NCBI GenBank assembly: GCA_910574915.1
Contig: CAJTCR010000053.1
Span: 1-34,959 of the forward strand
Direction: 5' to 3'
Origin: Eubacteriaceae bacterium
GTDB taxonomy: Bacteria; Bacillota; Clostridia; Lachnospirales; Lachnospiraceae
DNA: 34,959 nucleotides
Shown: piece by piece, positions 16,098 through 25,607 of the stretch
How positions within the stretch are numbered: position 1 is the stretch's first letter
Layout: each line of letters opens with the position of its first letter
Position numbers and translations under genes: made by a program
The notes under the pieces: generated by a model
What the model saw: only the letters and a program-made list of their open reading frames with translations
Told to the model about the DNA's origin: nothing
Database searches by the model: none

Positions 16098-16149
16098 AAC
16101 TATGTGAGTTATGGAGCATAGAAGATGTGGAAAAGTGGTTGGAGCGTGT

Positions 16150-17325
16150 ATGAAAATCAGGAGAAGGAAAGTATTAATTGCGGTGTCTGTGGCATCTATG
16201 ATAGATCAGTTTAACCTGCCGAATATTCGTCTCCTTTTGAAAATGGGATTTGAGGTGCATGTAGCATGTAATTTTAAAGAAGGAAATACGTGTGATAGAG
16301 ATCAGCTAAATGATCTTTTGAAATTATTGCTAAGGATGCAGGTTCAATGCCATCAATGGGACTGCCCAAGAAATGTTTATTCTATAAAAAAGTGTATAAG
16401 GGCATACAAGCAGATCAACAGGCTGATAAGAAAGCAGCAGTTTGCATGGATACACTGCCAGTCTCCGGTAGGAGGAGCTTTGTCCAGGATAGCAGCGCAC
16501 CGCTCAGGGCTTCCGGTTATTTATACGGTTCATGGTTTTCATTTTTATAAAGGTGCTCCGCTGAAAAATTGGTTATTGTATTATCCGGCTGAAAAATTGT
16601 TAGCACGCTGGACAAATGTAATTATTACGGTTAACAGGGAAGACTACAGGTTTGCGAAGAAAAATCTAAAGGCAGGTAAAGTCTGCACTATTTCGGGTGT
16701 TGGGATTGATGTTAAGAAATTCCTGGACAGAAGAAAAGATCCAATGAAACAGCATCAAATATTCTGTAGAAAGTATCAGATACCGCAGAATGCTGTAATT
16801 TTACTGTCAGTTGGAGAACTTAGCAAGAGAAAAAACCATTTGGCTGTACTTACTGCGATAGCAAAACTGCGTAATAAAAATATTTATTATCTGATCTGCG
16901 GACAAGGAAAATTAAAAAAAAGGATAGAGGAACGAGCACAGTCACTTGGGATTTTACAGAGAGTTAGGTTGGTTGGATTTCAAAATAATACGATACCGTT
17001 TTATCAAAATGCTGATCTTTTTGTATTTCCATCTATACAGGAAGGGCTTCCTGTCGCACTAATGGAAGCGATGGCGGCAGGGTTAGCGTGTGTTGTTTCA
17101 GATGTTCGGGGAAATCGGGAGCTCATTGACTGTGAAGGCGGTATCAGATATAAAACAGCGTTGGAAGATGCTCTTGCAGCCTTGCTGGAAAATGAATCGT
17201 TAAGAAAGCGCTGCGGCAGATACAACCAGCAGAAAATAAGAAATTATGACCTGGAAACGGTAAACAGCAGTATGAAAAGGATATATACAATATTTGATCA
17301 GAAATACTGCCCAAAACAAGGGTAA
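16150..17325 (+). CDS. Glycosyltransferase family 4 (GT-B)
   Basis: 391 residues, cytoplasmic or membrane-associated, adding one sugar from a nucleotide-sugar donor. The N-terminal half has VLIAVSVASMIDQFNLPNI and VIYTVHGFHFY, as in EpsD/CapM-type transferases. The C-terminal GT4 donor domain begins around LLSVGELSKRKNH and contains the FPSIQEGLPVALMEAMAAG signature with the E-x7-E pattern (E of SIQEG and E of LMEAM). The start is set at 16150, six bases after TTGGAGCG; an upstream in-frame ATG (16111) lacks a ribosome site. First gene of the AT-rich polysaccharide locus; the next gene follows after two bases. Confidence 0.88.
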   Translation: MKIRRRKVLIAVSVASMIDQFNLPNIRLLLKMGFEVHVACNFKEGNTCDRDQLNDLLKLLLRMQVQCHQWDCPRNVYSIKKCIRAYKQINRLIRKQQFAWIHCQSPVGGALSRIAAHRSGLPVIYTVHGFHFYKGAPLKNWLLYYPAEKLLARWTNVIITVNREDYRFAKKNLKAGKVCTISGVGIDVKKFLDRRKDPMKQHQIFCRKYQIPQNAVILLSVGELSKRKNHLAVLTAIAKLRNKNIYYLICGQGKLKKRIEERAQSLGILQRVRLVGFQNNTIPFYQNADLFVFPSIQEGLPVALMEAMAAGLACVVSDVRGNRELIDCEGGIRYKTALEDALAALLENESLRKRCGRYNQQKIRNYDLETVNSSMKRIYTIFDQKYCPKQG

Positions 17326-17327
17326 AA

Positions 17328-18248
17328 ATGAAAACAGTTCAGGTGCTTTTAGCGGCGTATAATGGTGAAAAATATATACGGAGCCAAATTGACAGTATTA
17401 TGTGCCAGCAGGGTGTGCAGGTATCAGTGTTAGCCAGAGACGATGGATCTAAAGATGATACATGGGAAATACTTTCCTCTTATGCACAGAAATTTGAAAA
17501 TATGATTGTATACAGAGGAAAGAACAAAGGAGCAGCAGGCAGTTTTTTTGATTTGCTGATTCAGACAGATACCACATTCGATTATTATGCATTTTCTGAT
17601 CAGGATGATGTTTGGCAGAAGGATAAGCTTTTGCGGGCATTGGAGCGGTTGGAGGAAGAAAAAAACAGAAAACATCTGCCTTTGCTGTATGCCAGCAAGG
17701 TAATATGTGCTTCCTGTGACCTAAAGGACGAAAGAGATGCTCCTTACAGCACATATAGAGGTGCTTTATTTGGAAATGCACTTGTAGAAAATATTTGTAT
17801 GGGATGTACACAAGTATTTAACAAGGAATTGCTGGATTTGGTCAGAGGACATCTGCCAGATGGGGATATTATGCATGACTGGTGGATGTATTTGACGGCT
17901 GCTTATTTTGGCAGGGTAATTTACGATGATCAGGCGCATATGCTGTACCGTCAGCATGAGAATAATCAGATTGGTATGCAGAGCTGCTGGTATGGACGAT
18001 GGAAAAACAGGCTGTTGCATCTGCCACAATTAAGGTCAAGGCTGTCACAGCAGACAGTGATATTTTGTAAGGCTTACGAAGGGTTGTTGAATAAATATGA
18101 TAGGAATGTAGAGCTTTTGAAAGAAATATGCAGTTACCGAAACAGCATTTCTCATAAAATGCGCCTGGTAACGGACAGACGGATATACAGACAGAATAAA
18201 ATAGATGATGTACTCTATCGGTTGCTATTTCTGATTGGCTATTTGTAG
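17328..18248 (+). CDS. Glycosyltransferase family 2, rhamnosyltransferase-like
   Basis: 306 residues with a GT-A fold. VQVLLAAYNGEKYIRSQIDS opens the nucleotide-binding domain, ARDDGSKDDTW (36-46) follows, and AFSDQDDVWQKDKL (88-101) is the metal-binding region in the form usual for bacterial rhamnosyltransferases of the RfbF/RgpB type. Donor identity is inferred from this resemblance only. No membrane helix is evident. It starts two bases after the preceding gene, within the same operon. Confidence 0.85.
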   Translation: MKTVQVLLAAYNGEKYIRSQIDSIMCQQGVQVSVLARDDGSKDDTWEILSSYAQKFENMIVYRGKNKGAAGSFFDLLIQTDTTFDYYAFSDQDDVWQKDKLLRALERLEEEKNRKHLPLLYASKVICASCDLKDERDAPYSTYRGALFGNALVENICMGCTQVFNKELLDLVRGHLPDGDIMHDWWMYLTAAYFGRVIYDDQAHMLYRQHENNQIGMQSCWYGRWKNRLLHLPQLRSRLSQQTVIFCKAYEGLLNKYDRNVELLKEICSYRNSISHKMRLVTDRRIYRQNKIDDVLYRLLFLIGYL

Positions 18249-18263
18249 ATACGAGAGGTTTAT

Positions 18264-21200
18264 ATGGATGTAAGCGTTATATTTGCAACGTACAACAGGC
18301 AAGAAATACTAGATGAAGTATTCCAGGCATGGCGTGAAGTGGATAAGGTAACAAAATATACATATGAAATCATATGTTCGGATGATGAATCCTCAGATCA
18401 TACGGTTGAGATTATCAAACGTGCATCTGGACTGCCAGTGAAGCTGATTGAAAATAAAAAAGGTGGTGCTGCAAGTGCCAGAAATGCAGCGCTTGCAGCG
18501 TCAAGCGGGAAAATTATTATTTTTACGGGAGATGATATATTTCCAGAAAAAAATTATATAAATGCCCATTTTGAAAATTATTTGAAGTACGGAGAGCATG
18601 TAGCGACTCTTGGGAGAATTGCATGGCATCCAAAGATAAGGATGAATCATTTAATGTACCATATTACTGAGATCGGATGCGAACAGTTTGGATTTATTGC
18701 GCTGCCGGTGTATCAGTTTGTCGATTTCCGTCATTTTTATACTTCCAATATTAGTGTGCCTGCAAAGTTGCTGTATGCGCAGGAACAATTTTTTAATACG
18801 GGTTTTGATAAATACGGTTTTGAAGATATTGAGCTTGGATATCGGCTGCAAAAGGCAGGTATGAAGATTTATTATGATCCTGATATTATAGCTTATCATC
18901 ATCATGTTTATGACAGTGTGGAAAAATTTTGCGAGCGTCAGACAAACGCTGGTGAAGAATTGGTAGTATTTAGCCATATGCATGAGGATTTGGAAGATAA
19001 ATGTATCTGCGATGTGGAAAATTGCAGGTCATTATTTTTAAAGTATAAAAAAAATCATCCAGGTAACCTTTCTTTTCAGGGAAAATGGATAAAGAGGATA
19101 GTGACGAATGCGAAAAAATGGTGTTTATGGATAGAAAGAAGATTGCATGAACAGAAAAAGCCATTTTATGAGGCAGTTGCTTCTATCATCTATGCAGCAA
19201 TTTTCAGGTTTTATTATGCATATGGAACTGTGCTGCGAATTGCCAGTGAAACATGTGGAAAAACAAGTGAAGAACAGCTTATGCATTTTACCTATCAGTA
19301 TATGAAAAAGCCATATCAGGAAATTTATTGGGATCTTGGAAGGGATTTTAATGAAAATGATGCGAGAAAATGGGTATATTGGGATACTTCTTGGAATGAA
19401 GTGAATCAAAGGGTGCCTGATGGAACAAAACGTATTCGTATCGCACCGTTAAAGGATTATTGTAAGGCAGATATTCCGAAGATTGAGATGCAGTTACAGA
19501 CAGGAGAAAAAGTAAAAGCAAATATCAAGTGGCATAATGCAAAAAAGATGGTTGGCAGCCAGTTTGATTTTTCAAATACAAATGATCCATGTATTTTAAT
19601 TGAAGAGCTGCCGGCTGGGGTAATAAAGCTTTCTATAAAAATGAGTGTAAAAAGCGTGAGAAAAAGAATGAGAATTTATAAATTGGCAAGAAATGCAGCA
19701 GCAAGGATGTTTCATCGTGTCCAATGTAAGGTTTCCAATGACAGGCAGTGGAAAATAGATTATGCGTATGGACAGGCACGAAAAATACAGATTGGAATTA
19801 TCAGCAATTTTTCGCATGAAAAAAAGGAGAAATTAATTGCAGAATATCAGGAGCAGATTGCCGTTTTAGGAGGCAATGTGATTGTTTCTGACGCAGATGA
19901 TATGTATCCGGGATATACAGATTATCTTTATCATCCTTGTGCAGAACCATTGGATATCACACAGTTTTTACAGGCAGCTTATACTTTGATGGATTGTACG
20001 GCTGATTATCTGCTGATCTCGAGGGCTTATACAGAATCTCCAAATCTTGCTTGCGGGGAGTTATCAGATGTTGTTATATACAGCAGTATTTTGCAGAAAG
20101 GCAGAGAAAGTATATGGGAGGAACAGGTATCCGGCAAGTATATGCGCCTGCCTGGATATGAGACAGAGGAACGTGTGATGAAGATCGATGCAAAAGCTTT
20201 TTGCAGTGTGCAGCCATCTGAATTTCGCATTAGTTACAGGGATTTTGGAAAAAGATCTGATGAAAAACCTCTTGTGTTTGTGATACCGGTCTTTTTGGCG
20301 GTGGGAGGAGTAGAAAGAAATACGATAGAGATTATGCGGCAGTTAAAAAATAGGTATGATTTTTGCCTGATTACTACGGAATATCATACACAAAGCCTGG
20401 GTTCGCTCCATTATCAGCTAAAAGGGATATGCCGTTATATTTTTGATTTAATGGAAATTACCCAGCCGCAGAATCATCTTAAGGTTCTTTTTGAATTAAA
20501 AGAAATTTTTAAGCCGCAGGTCGTATGGTTTTGCAATAATTCTCCGTGGTTTGAATGCCATATGGCGCAGGTGAGAAAGATCTTTTCAGATATACCAATA
20601 GTTGCACAGGATGTATATGATACAAAAGAAGGTTGGATTACTTATTATAACAATCCAGAGATGAGGATGATGGACCGTTATATTGCCATTACAGAACTGA
20701 TACGGGAAACCTTTATACAGAAATACCAGATACCAGGGCAAAAGGTAGATGTAATTTATCCTGTTGTAGATGATTCGCACATCCGTTTGGTTAAAAAACA
20801 AAAGTTGCCGTATCAGGCGTTATGTAAAAAATACGGGTTGGATGTAAAGAAAGAACATTATGCGTATATTGCCAGACTTGCCGAACAAAAAAATCCACTT
20901 AGATATTTGAAACTGGTCAAAGAAATTATAAAAGAATATGGAGAACAAATGCAGTTTGTTATGGTGGGTGATGGTGTTCTTAGAGACCAGATAGACGCAT
21001 TTATAAAAGAACATCAAATGGATGGACAGATGGTCAGAATACCATATATTGAAAATATACCTGAGTTACTTCAGATACTGGATGGATTGATGATACTTTC
21101 CAATTTTGAAGGAATGCCAATCGTAAGTATTGAGGCAATGAGTATGGGAGTTCCAGTATTTTCCACAGATTCAGGAGATACAAAACGGTTTGTGGAAAAA

Positions 21201-21401
21201 AATCAAAGCGGTATGATTCTGGATGAAAAAATAAGCGATGCAGAAAACTTTATACAGTTTCATAGACATCTGCATGAATATAAGAAACATGCGCAAGATC
21301 ATGCACAGGATATTTTAGACTTTTTTTCTGCAAAAAATATAGCTGAAAAATATGATCATACATTTAAAAAAGCGGTTCGTGACAGGGTATTAAAAAAATG
21401 A
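18264..21401 (+). CDS. Two-domain glycosyltransferase (GT2 fused to GT4)
   Basis: 1045 residues, probably adding two consecutive sugars. Residues 1-~250 are a GT-A/GT2 domain: VSVIFATYNRQEILDEV, CSDDESSDHT (38-47), IIIFTGDDIFPEKN with the metal-binding DD (90-91), and the acceptor-side YGFEDIELGYRLQ (about 184-196) resembling chondroitin/GalNAc-type transferases. Residues ~350-470 look like a beta-sandwich with SNTNDP (437-442), a motif also seen in the GtrII-like protein at 26069-28273. Residues ~490-650 are an unassigned alpha/beta region. Residues ~670-1040 are a GT-B/GT4 domain (VFVIPVFLAVGGVERNTIEI, YIARLAEQKNPLRYLK, NFEGMPIVSIEAMSMGVPVF). GAGAGG precedes the ATG. Its end overlaps the ABC permease gene by four bases, linking assembly to export. 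Confidence 0.85.
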   Translation: MDVSVIFATYNRQEILDEVFQAWREVDKVTKYTYEIICSDDESSDHTVEIIKRASGLPVKLIENKKGGAASARNAALAASSGKIIIFTGDDIFPEKNYINAHFENYLKYGEHVATLGRIAWHPKIRMNHLMYHITEIGCEQFGFIALPVYQFVDFRHFYTSNISVPAKLLYAQEQFFNTGFDKYGFEDIELGYRLQKAGMKIYYDPDIIAYHHHVYDSVEKFCERQTNAGEELVVFSHMHEDLEDKCICDVENCRSLFLKYKKNHPGNLSFQGKWIKRIVTNAKKWCLWIERRLHEQKKPFYEAVASIIYAAIFRFYYAYGTVLRIASETCGKTSEEQLMHFTYQYMKKPYQEIYWDLGRDFNENDARKWVYWDTSWNEVNQRVPDGTKRIRIAPLKDYCKADIPKIEMQLQTGEKVKANIKWHNAKKMVGSQFDFSNTNDPCILIEELPAGVIKLSIKMSVKSVRKRMRIYKLARNAAARMFHRVQCKVSNDRQWKIDYAYGQARKIQIGIISNFSHEKKEKLIAEYQEQIAVLGGNVIVSDADDMYPGYTDYLYHPCAEPLDITQFLQAAYTLMDCTADYLLISRAYTESPNLACGELSDVVIYSSILQKGRESIWEEQVSGKYMRLPGYETEERVMKIDAKAFCSVQPSEFRISYRDFGKRSDEKPLVFVIPVFLAVGGVERNTIEIMRQLKNRYDFCLITTEYHTQSLGSLHYQLKGICRYIFDLMEITQPQNHLKVLFELKEIFKPQVVWFCNNSPWFECHMAQVRKIFSDIPIVAQDVYDTKEGWITYYNNPEMRMMDRYIAITELIRETFIQKYQIPGQKVDVIYPVVDDSHIRLVKKQKLPYQALCKKYGLDVKKEHYAYIARLAEQKNPLRYLKLVKEIIKEYGEQMQFVMVGDGVLRDQIDAFIKEHQMDGQMVRIPYIENIPELLQILDGLMILSNFEGMPIVSIEAMSMGVPVFSTDSGDTKRFVEKNQSGMILDEKISDAENFIQFHRHLHEYKKHAQDHAQDILDFFSAKNIAEKYDHTFKKAVRDRVLKK

Positions 21402-22180
21402 AACATAAAAAAAGAGTAGAACAAATTTTTGCATTAGCAGTTAGCGATTTTAAAGGGCGTTTTTCAGGATCTTATTTGGGGATATTCTGGGGAATTATAC
21501 AGCCTCTTTCTACAATACTTTTATTCTGGTTTGTATTTCAGGTGGGATTTCGGGCAAACCCGGTGGAAGAGGTGCCGTTTATCTTATGGCTGACTGCGGG
21601 TATGATACCCTGGAACTATTTTTATGACGCTTGGTTTGGCGGGACAGGGGCATTTACTTCTTACAGCTATATCGTAAAAAAAGTTGTATTTCAGGTTGAG
21701 GTACTGCCGTTAGTGAAGATTTTGTCTTCTTCCCTGCTGAATCTTATTTTTAATGGGATACTTGTGATGATATATTGTCTGTATGGAAGATTTATGGGGC
21801 TTCACATACTGGATATGCTGTATTTTAGTTTTTGTACATTTGTATTGGCATTAGGGCTTTCTTATATTACAGCGACTTTAAACGTGTTTATTAAGGATAT
21901 AGGACAGTTCATTGGCATTATTTTACAGGTATTGATGTGGATGACACCGTTAATGTGGCAGTATGAAATGATTCCAGCAGAAAGTAAAATGTCATTGATC
22001 TATAAGTTAAATCCACTGCACTATATTTTAAACGGGTATCGCGAGAGCTTGATTCATGGAAAATGGTTTTTTCATCATTGGGTTCAGATGTTGTGGTTTT
22101 GGACAGTTTCGCTGACGTTTTTTTTCGCTGGACGCAAAATAATGCTTGTGATGAAGGATCATTTTTCGGATGTTTTATGA
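21398..22180 (+). CDS. wzm: Polysaccharide ABC exporter, permease subunit (Wzm/TagG type)
   Basis: 260 residues with about six membrane helices, opening with LAVSDFKGRFSGSYLGIFWGIIQPL, the amphipathic gate-helix region typical of Wzm, TagG and RfbA permeases. It pairs with the ATPase gene 19 bases downstream to move a lipid-linked polysaccharide made in the cytoplasm across the membrane. ATGA overlap with the fused glycosyltransferase gene indicates coupled translation. Confidence 0.9.
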   Translation: MKHKKRVEQIFALAVSDFKGRFSGSYLGIFWGIIQPLSTILLFWFVFQVGFRANPVEEVPFILWLTAGMIPWNYFYDAWFGGTGAFTSYSYIVKKVVFQVEVLPLVKILSSSLLNLIFNGILVMIYCLYGRFMGLHILDMLYFSFCTFVLALGLSYITATLNVFIKDIGQFIGIILQVLMWMTPLMWQYEMIPAESKMSLIYKLNPLHYILNGYRESLIHGKWFFHHWVQMLWFWTVSLTFFFAGRKIMLVMKDHFSDVL

Positions 22181-22199
22181 AAAGTGAAAGGCAGCAGAT

Positions 22200-23444
22200 A
22201 TGGAAGCAGTTACAATCGATGTACAAAATTTGACAAAACTTTATAAATTATATGAAAAGCCAAGTGACAGGATAAAAGAAGCGTTGTTTAGGAACAAATG
22301 TTATCACAAAGACTTTTCTGCTGTAGATTGTGTTTCTTTTCAGGTGAAAAAAGGCGAGACTGTTGGGGTCATTGGCAGGAATGGGGCTGGAAAATCAACG
22401 CTGCTTAAGATGATTACCGGGGTGCTAAAGCCCACATCAGGAAAAATCTGGTTAAGCGGTAATGTATCTGCACTGCTTGAATTAGGGGCGGGATTTGATG
22501 CAGAAAAAAACGGCATTGAAAATATTTACTTAAATGGGCGTATCAATGGGCTGTCCAGACGGGAAATAGAAGAAAGCATACCATTTATATTAGAATTTGC
22601 GGAAATTGGAGATTTTGTTTATCAGCCAATCAAAACTTACTCCAGTGGTATGTTGGTGCGGCTTGCATTTTCCACAGCAGTTCATGTAAAGCCGGAAATA
22701 TTGATTGTGGATGAGGCACTTAGTGTGGGAGACGTACGTTTCCAGCAGAAATGTTTTCGCAAGATCAGAGAATTTAAAGAAAATGGAACAGTATTATTTG
22801 TAAGCCATGATACGGGCGCGATTGCTAGTTTTTGTGACCGCGTGATCTGGCTGGACTGCGGAAAGGTGTATAAAGAAGGATTACCAGGTGAAATGATCGA
22901 AGAGTATTTATCTTTTATGAGATATGAAGCTGATTATGCAGAATATAAAAAAGAGCAGAAAAGTGCGGAAGAAAATGAAGATAATACTTGTATGCCGGTA
23001 TTTGGCAATAGAGCTGCGCAGTTTACGAAAATATCCCTTAAGGATGAAAATGGAAATTTGCTGATGCAGGTGCAGGCAGGACAAACGATTTGTATTGATA
23101 TGGAAATAGATGTGCGTCGGACAGTCGAATATCCTGTGTTAGGATTTGACCTTAAGGATACACTTGGAAATGAACTGATAGTGACGAATACTGTATTTGA
23201 AAAGGTGGAGCTGCCGGTGCTGAAAGCCGGAAATATATACCATTACCAATGGAGTTTTGCACTTCCATGTCTACATGCAGGTGATTATCCTGTAGATCTC
23301 GCCTTGGCAGAAGGAACGTACTTGAATCATGAGCAGATACATTTTATTACAGATGCGCTGATTTTAAAGTGCGTTGATAAGAGTCCATTTCAGGAGGGGA
23401 GAGGAAAACTGGTACCAAAAGATGTCAGGCTACGAAAAGTATAG
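22200..23444 (+). CDS. wzt: Polysaccharide ABC exporter, ATPase with C-terminal carbohydrate-binding domain (Wzt type)
   Basis: 414 residues. Residues 1-~245 are the nucleotide-binding domain: Walker A GRNGAGKST, signature YSSGMLVRLAFS, Walker B ILIVDEALSVGD and H-loop FVSHDTG. Residues ~260-414 are an extra beta-rich domain (ITKISLKDENGNLL, then YPVLGFDLKDTLGNEL and CLHAGDYPVDLALAEGTYL) matching the C-terminal domain of Wzt, which in O9a-type O-antigen export recognises the capped non-reducing end of the chain. TagH-type teichoic acid ATPases end differently, so this is an O-antigen-like exporter. The domain suggests that export depends on a terminal modification, probably made by the methyltransferase at 24486-25589. 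Confidence 0.9.
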   Translation: MEAVTIDVQNLTKLYKLYEKPSDRIKEALFRNKCYHKDFSAVDCVSFQVKKGETVGVIGRNGAGKSTLLKMITGVLKPTSGKIWLSGNVSALLELGAGFDAEKNGIENIYLNGRINGLSRREIEESIPFILEFAEIGDFVYQPIKTYSSGMLVRLAFSTAVHVKPEILIVDEALSVGDVRFQQKCFRKIREFKENGTVLFVSHDTGAIASFCDRVIWLDCGKVYKEGLPGEMIEEYLSFMRYEADYAEYKKEQKSAEENEDNTCMPVFGNRAAQFTKISLKDENGNLLMQVQAGQTICIDMEIDVRRTVEYPVLGFDLKDTLGNELIVTNTVFEKVELPVLKAGNIYHYQWSFALPCLHAGDYPVDLALAEGTYLNHEQIHFITDALILKCVDKSPFQEGRGKLVPKDVRLRKV

Positions 23445-23490
23445 ATGATAGCAGGAAGTATATAGGGATGTTGCAAAAAAGGAGGTTCCA

Positions 23491-24441
23491 ATGTCAAAAG
23501 ATCCAGGGTTATCAATTATTATTCCTCTATATAATCATGAAAAATATATTAAGAAAGCGATTGAAAGCGTAATTAAGCAGACATATCCATTTTGGGAATT
23601 AATTATTATTGATGATGGTTCTTTAGACCGTTCTGCTGAAATTGCGGAAGAGTTTCAGGATAAACGCATTCGTTTATTCAGACAGAAAAATACAGGGGCG
23701 CATCAGGCGATCAACCGTGGTCTTGAAATGGCTAAGGGCGAATACATTGCGATATTAAATTCAGATGATATCTATGAAAAAAAACGGTTTGAAATTATGC
23801 TTCGATATATGCAGGAGCATACTGAGGTTGGCTTTTCTTGTTCTTATTTGCATGTAATCGATGAAAAGGGCAGAAAGCTTGGAGTAAAAAAGGGCTGGAA
23901 CAATATGGAACCCTGGCTTTTGGAGAATCCGCAGATGTCTTTTCAGGATCCATATGATTTTAAGAAGAATTTATTTATAGCGAATTTTATATCTACTACC
24001 AGTAATTTTTTATTTCGACGCTCCCTTTATGAAAAAATCGGAGGAATGCGTAATTTAAGGTTTGCGCATGACTGGGATTTTGCGTTAAGGGCGGCAGAAG
24101 CTACACAATGTAAAATAATAGAACAGCCGTTAATGCGTTATAGGGTTCATGAGGCAAATACAATTACCAGCAACAGAAAATGGATGCTTTTTGAAATCGT
24201 ATGGATCTGGGCAGCAAACTTGAAGCGTTTTTTTGGGACAGACTTGTTTACAGGTGAGCATAACGGTCAGGATTTAATACGGTTGGCGGAATCATTGCAG
24301 TTGCAGGGAAACGATAAAGTATTCTGGTTGCTTTTACTGTTTATTGAAGCACAGGAGAAAAAGGGAATAAAACATGCAGAAGAAATTCTGCTAGAAGATG
24401 AGGCGCTTAGAGATAAGTTGATGGCATATATTGTCATATAA
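23491..24441 (+). CDS. Glycosyltransferase family 2
   Basis: 316 residues. GT-A domain with LSIIIPLYNHEKYIKKAIES, IIDDGSLDRSAEIAEEF, NTGAHQAINRGLEMAKGEYI and NSDDIYEKKRFE (the DXD-like metal site). The acceptor half contains HDWDFALRA, usual for transferases of this class. A strong AAAAGGAGG lies six bases before the ATG, so it may be translated at a higher rate than its neighbours. The stop codon overlaps, by one base, an in-frame ATG upstream of the methyltransferase. Donor and acceptor sugars cannot be read from the sequence. Confidence 0.87.
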   Translation: MSKDPGLSIIIPLYNHEKYIKKAIESVIKQTYPFWELIIIDDGSLDRSAEIAEEFQDKRIRLFRQKNTGAHQAINRGLEMAKGEYIAILNSDDIYEKKRFEIMLRYMQEHTEVGFSCSYLHVIDEKGRKLGVKKGWNNMEPWLLENPQMSFQDPYDFKKNLFIANFISTTSNFLFRRSLYEKIGGMRNLRFAHDWDFALRAAEATQCKIIEQPLMRYRVHEANTITSNRKWMLFEIVWIWAANLKRFFGTDLFTGEHNGQDLIRLAESLQLQGNDKVFWLLLLFIEAQEKKGIKHAEEILLEDEALRDKLMAYIVI

Positions 24442-24485
24442 TGCCGGTAATGGTTCATCCAGAGATAAAAAACAGGAGTAGTGAA

Positions 24486-25589
24486 ATGTCGGAAATGAAA
24501 ATGACAGGAGAACGTTTTCTTCCTGAGATGGAAGACGCAGAATTGGAATTGGAGCATATGGAGAGATATTATGCTGCCAGCAGATTTACAGAAGGAAAGA
24601 TTGTATTGGATGCTGCCAGCGGGGAAGGATATGGCTGTTATCTTTTGGCAAGAAAGGCAAGGAAGGTAATCGGTATTGACTTGGATGCGGAAGCGGTAGC
24701 ACATGCAAAGGAAAAATATGCAGATGCCGATAATCTTGTATTTGTCCAGTCAAGTGTGGATAAAATGGATATGATCCAGGATCATTCTATTGATGTAGTG
24801 ACATCGTTTGAGACAATCGAGCATGTATCAGAAGCAGCCCAGCGTGCGTTTATTTCAGAGATTTATCGTGTATTAAGACAGGATGGAATTTTAATTATGT
24901 CCAGTCCTAACAAGAAAGAATATTCTGACAGGTATCATTTTCAGAATCCGTTTCATATGCATGAGCTGTATGTAGATGAATTTATAAGCCTTTTAAAAGA
25001 GACATTTGAGCATATCAGGCTGTATCAGCAATATTTGGAAGTTGTGTCTTTAATTGATCAGGAAGGAGTGGACGTGGAAAAAGTTCTTTACCGAAAGGAC
25101 AGCAGCCGCTATGAACCAAAAGGAAAATATGTGATAGCGCTTGCAGGAAATGCTGAACTGCCGGAAAAGACACTTTCTATGGTAAATCTGCATCTTCGGG
25201 AAGAATATCTGCCATTGCTCGAAAATCTGCATAGACAGAGGGCGCTTACGGAAAATGCCTGCAATGAAAAGAAAGCAGCGGAACAAGAATATAAAGTTCA
25301 TATAGAACAATTAAAGCAGGAACACAAAAGACATGTACTAGAGCTGGAAGGGGAATTAACCAGACGTGCGGATGAACTGGAACATCGCATGGATGTTATA
25401 AATCGGGTTCAAGAAGAGATCAGTATTTTAAATAACGAATGGAAGCTGTGCAGGGAAGAATTGGATAGGCGTGCTGCGGAATTGGAACACAGAATGCAGG
25501 TCATTAATGAGCTAGAAGCGTATATCGGCAGGTCAAATACGCAAAAGATTAAGGATTATTTGAGCAAAAGGATAAAACATAAGAAATAA
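24486..25589 (+). CDS. SAM-dependent methyltransferase with coiled-coil tail
   Basis: 367 residues from this start, chosen for AGGAG seven bases upstream; the frame is open back to an ATG at 24441. Residues ~5-200 are a class I methyltransferase: MTGERFLPE, then VLDAASGEGYGCYLLARKA (motif I), VIGIDLDAEAV (acidic ribose contact) and VVTSFETIEHV. This N-terminal pattern is common in polysaccharide loci. Residues ~235-345 are charged and helical, predicted coiled coil, including a near-duplicate unit (RRADELEHRMDVIN and RRAAELEHRMQVIN, 38 residues apart). In Escherichia coli WbdD, a terminator of O9a chains, a methyltransferase (with a kinase) sits before a coiled coil that measures chain length. 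Here there is no kinase. A chain-capping role together with the Wzt C-terminal domain is my inference. Confidence 0.8.
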   Translation: MSEMKMTGERFLPEMEDAELELEHMERYYAASRFTEGKIVLDAASGEGYGCYLLARKARKVIGIDLDAEAVAHAKEKYADADNLVFVQSSVDKMDMIQDHSIDVVTSFETIEHVSEAAQRAFISEIYRVLRQDGILIMSSPNKKEYSDRYHFQNPFHMHELYVDEFISLLKETFEHIRLYQQYLEVVSLIDQEGVDVEKVLYRKDSSRYEPKGKYVIALAGNAELPEKTLSMVNLHLREEYLPLLENLHRQRALTENACNEKKAAEQEYKVHIEQLKQEHKRHVLELEGELTRRADELEHRMDVINRVQEEISILNNEWKLCREELDRRAAELEHRMQVINELEAYIGRSNTQKIKDYLSKRIKHKK

Positions 25590-25607
25590 TCAGGGAGGCA
25601 GTAACAT

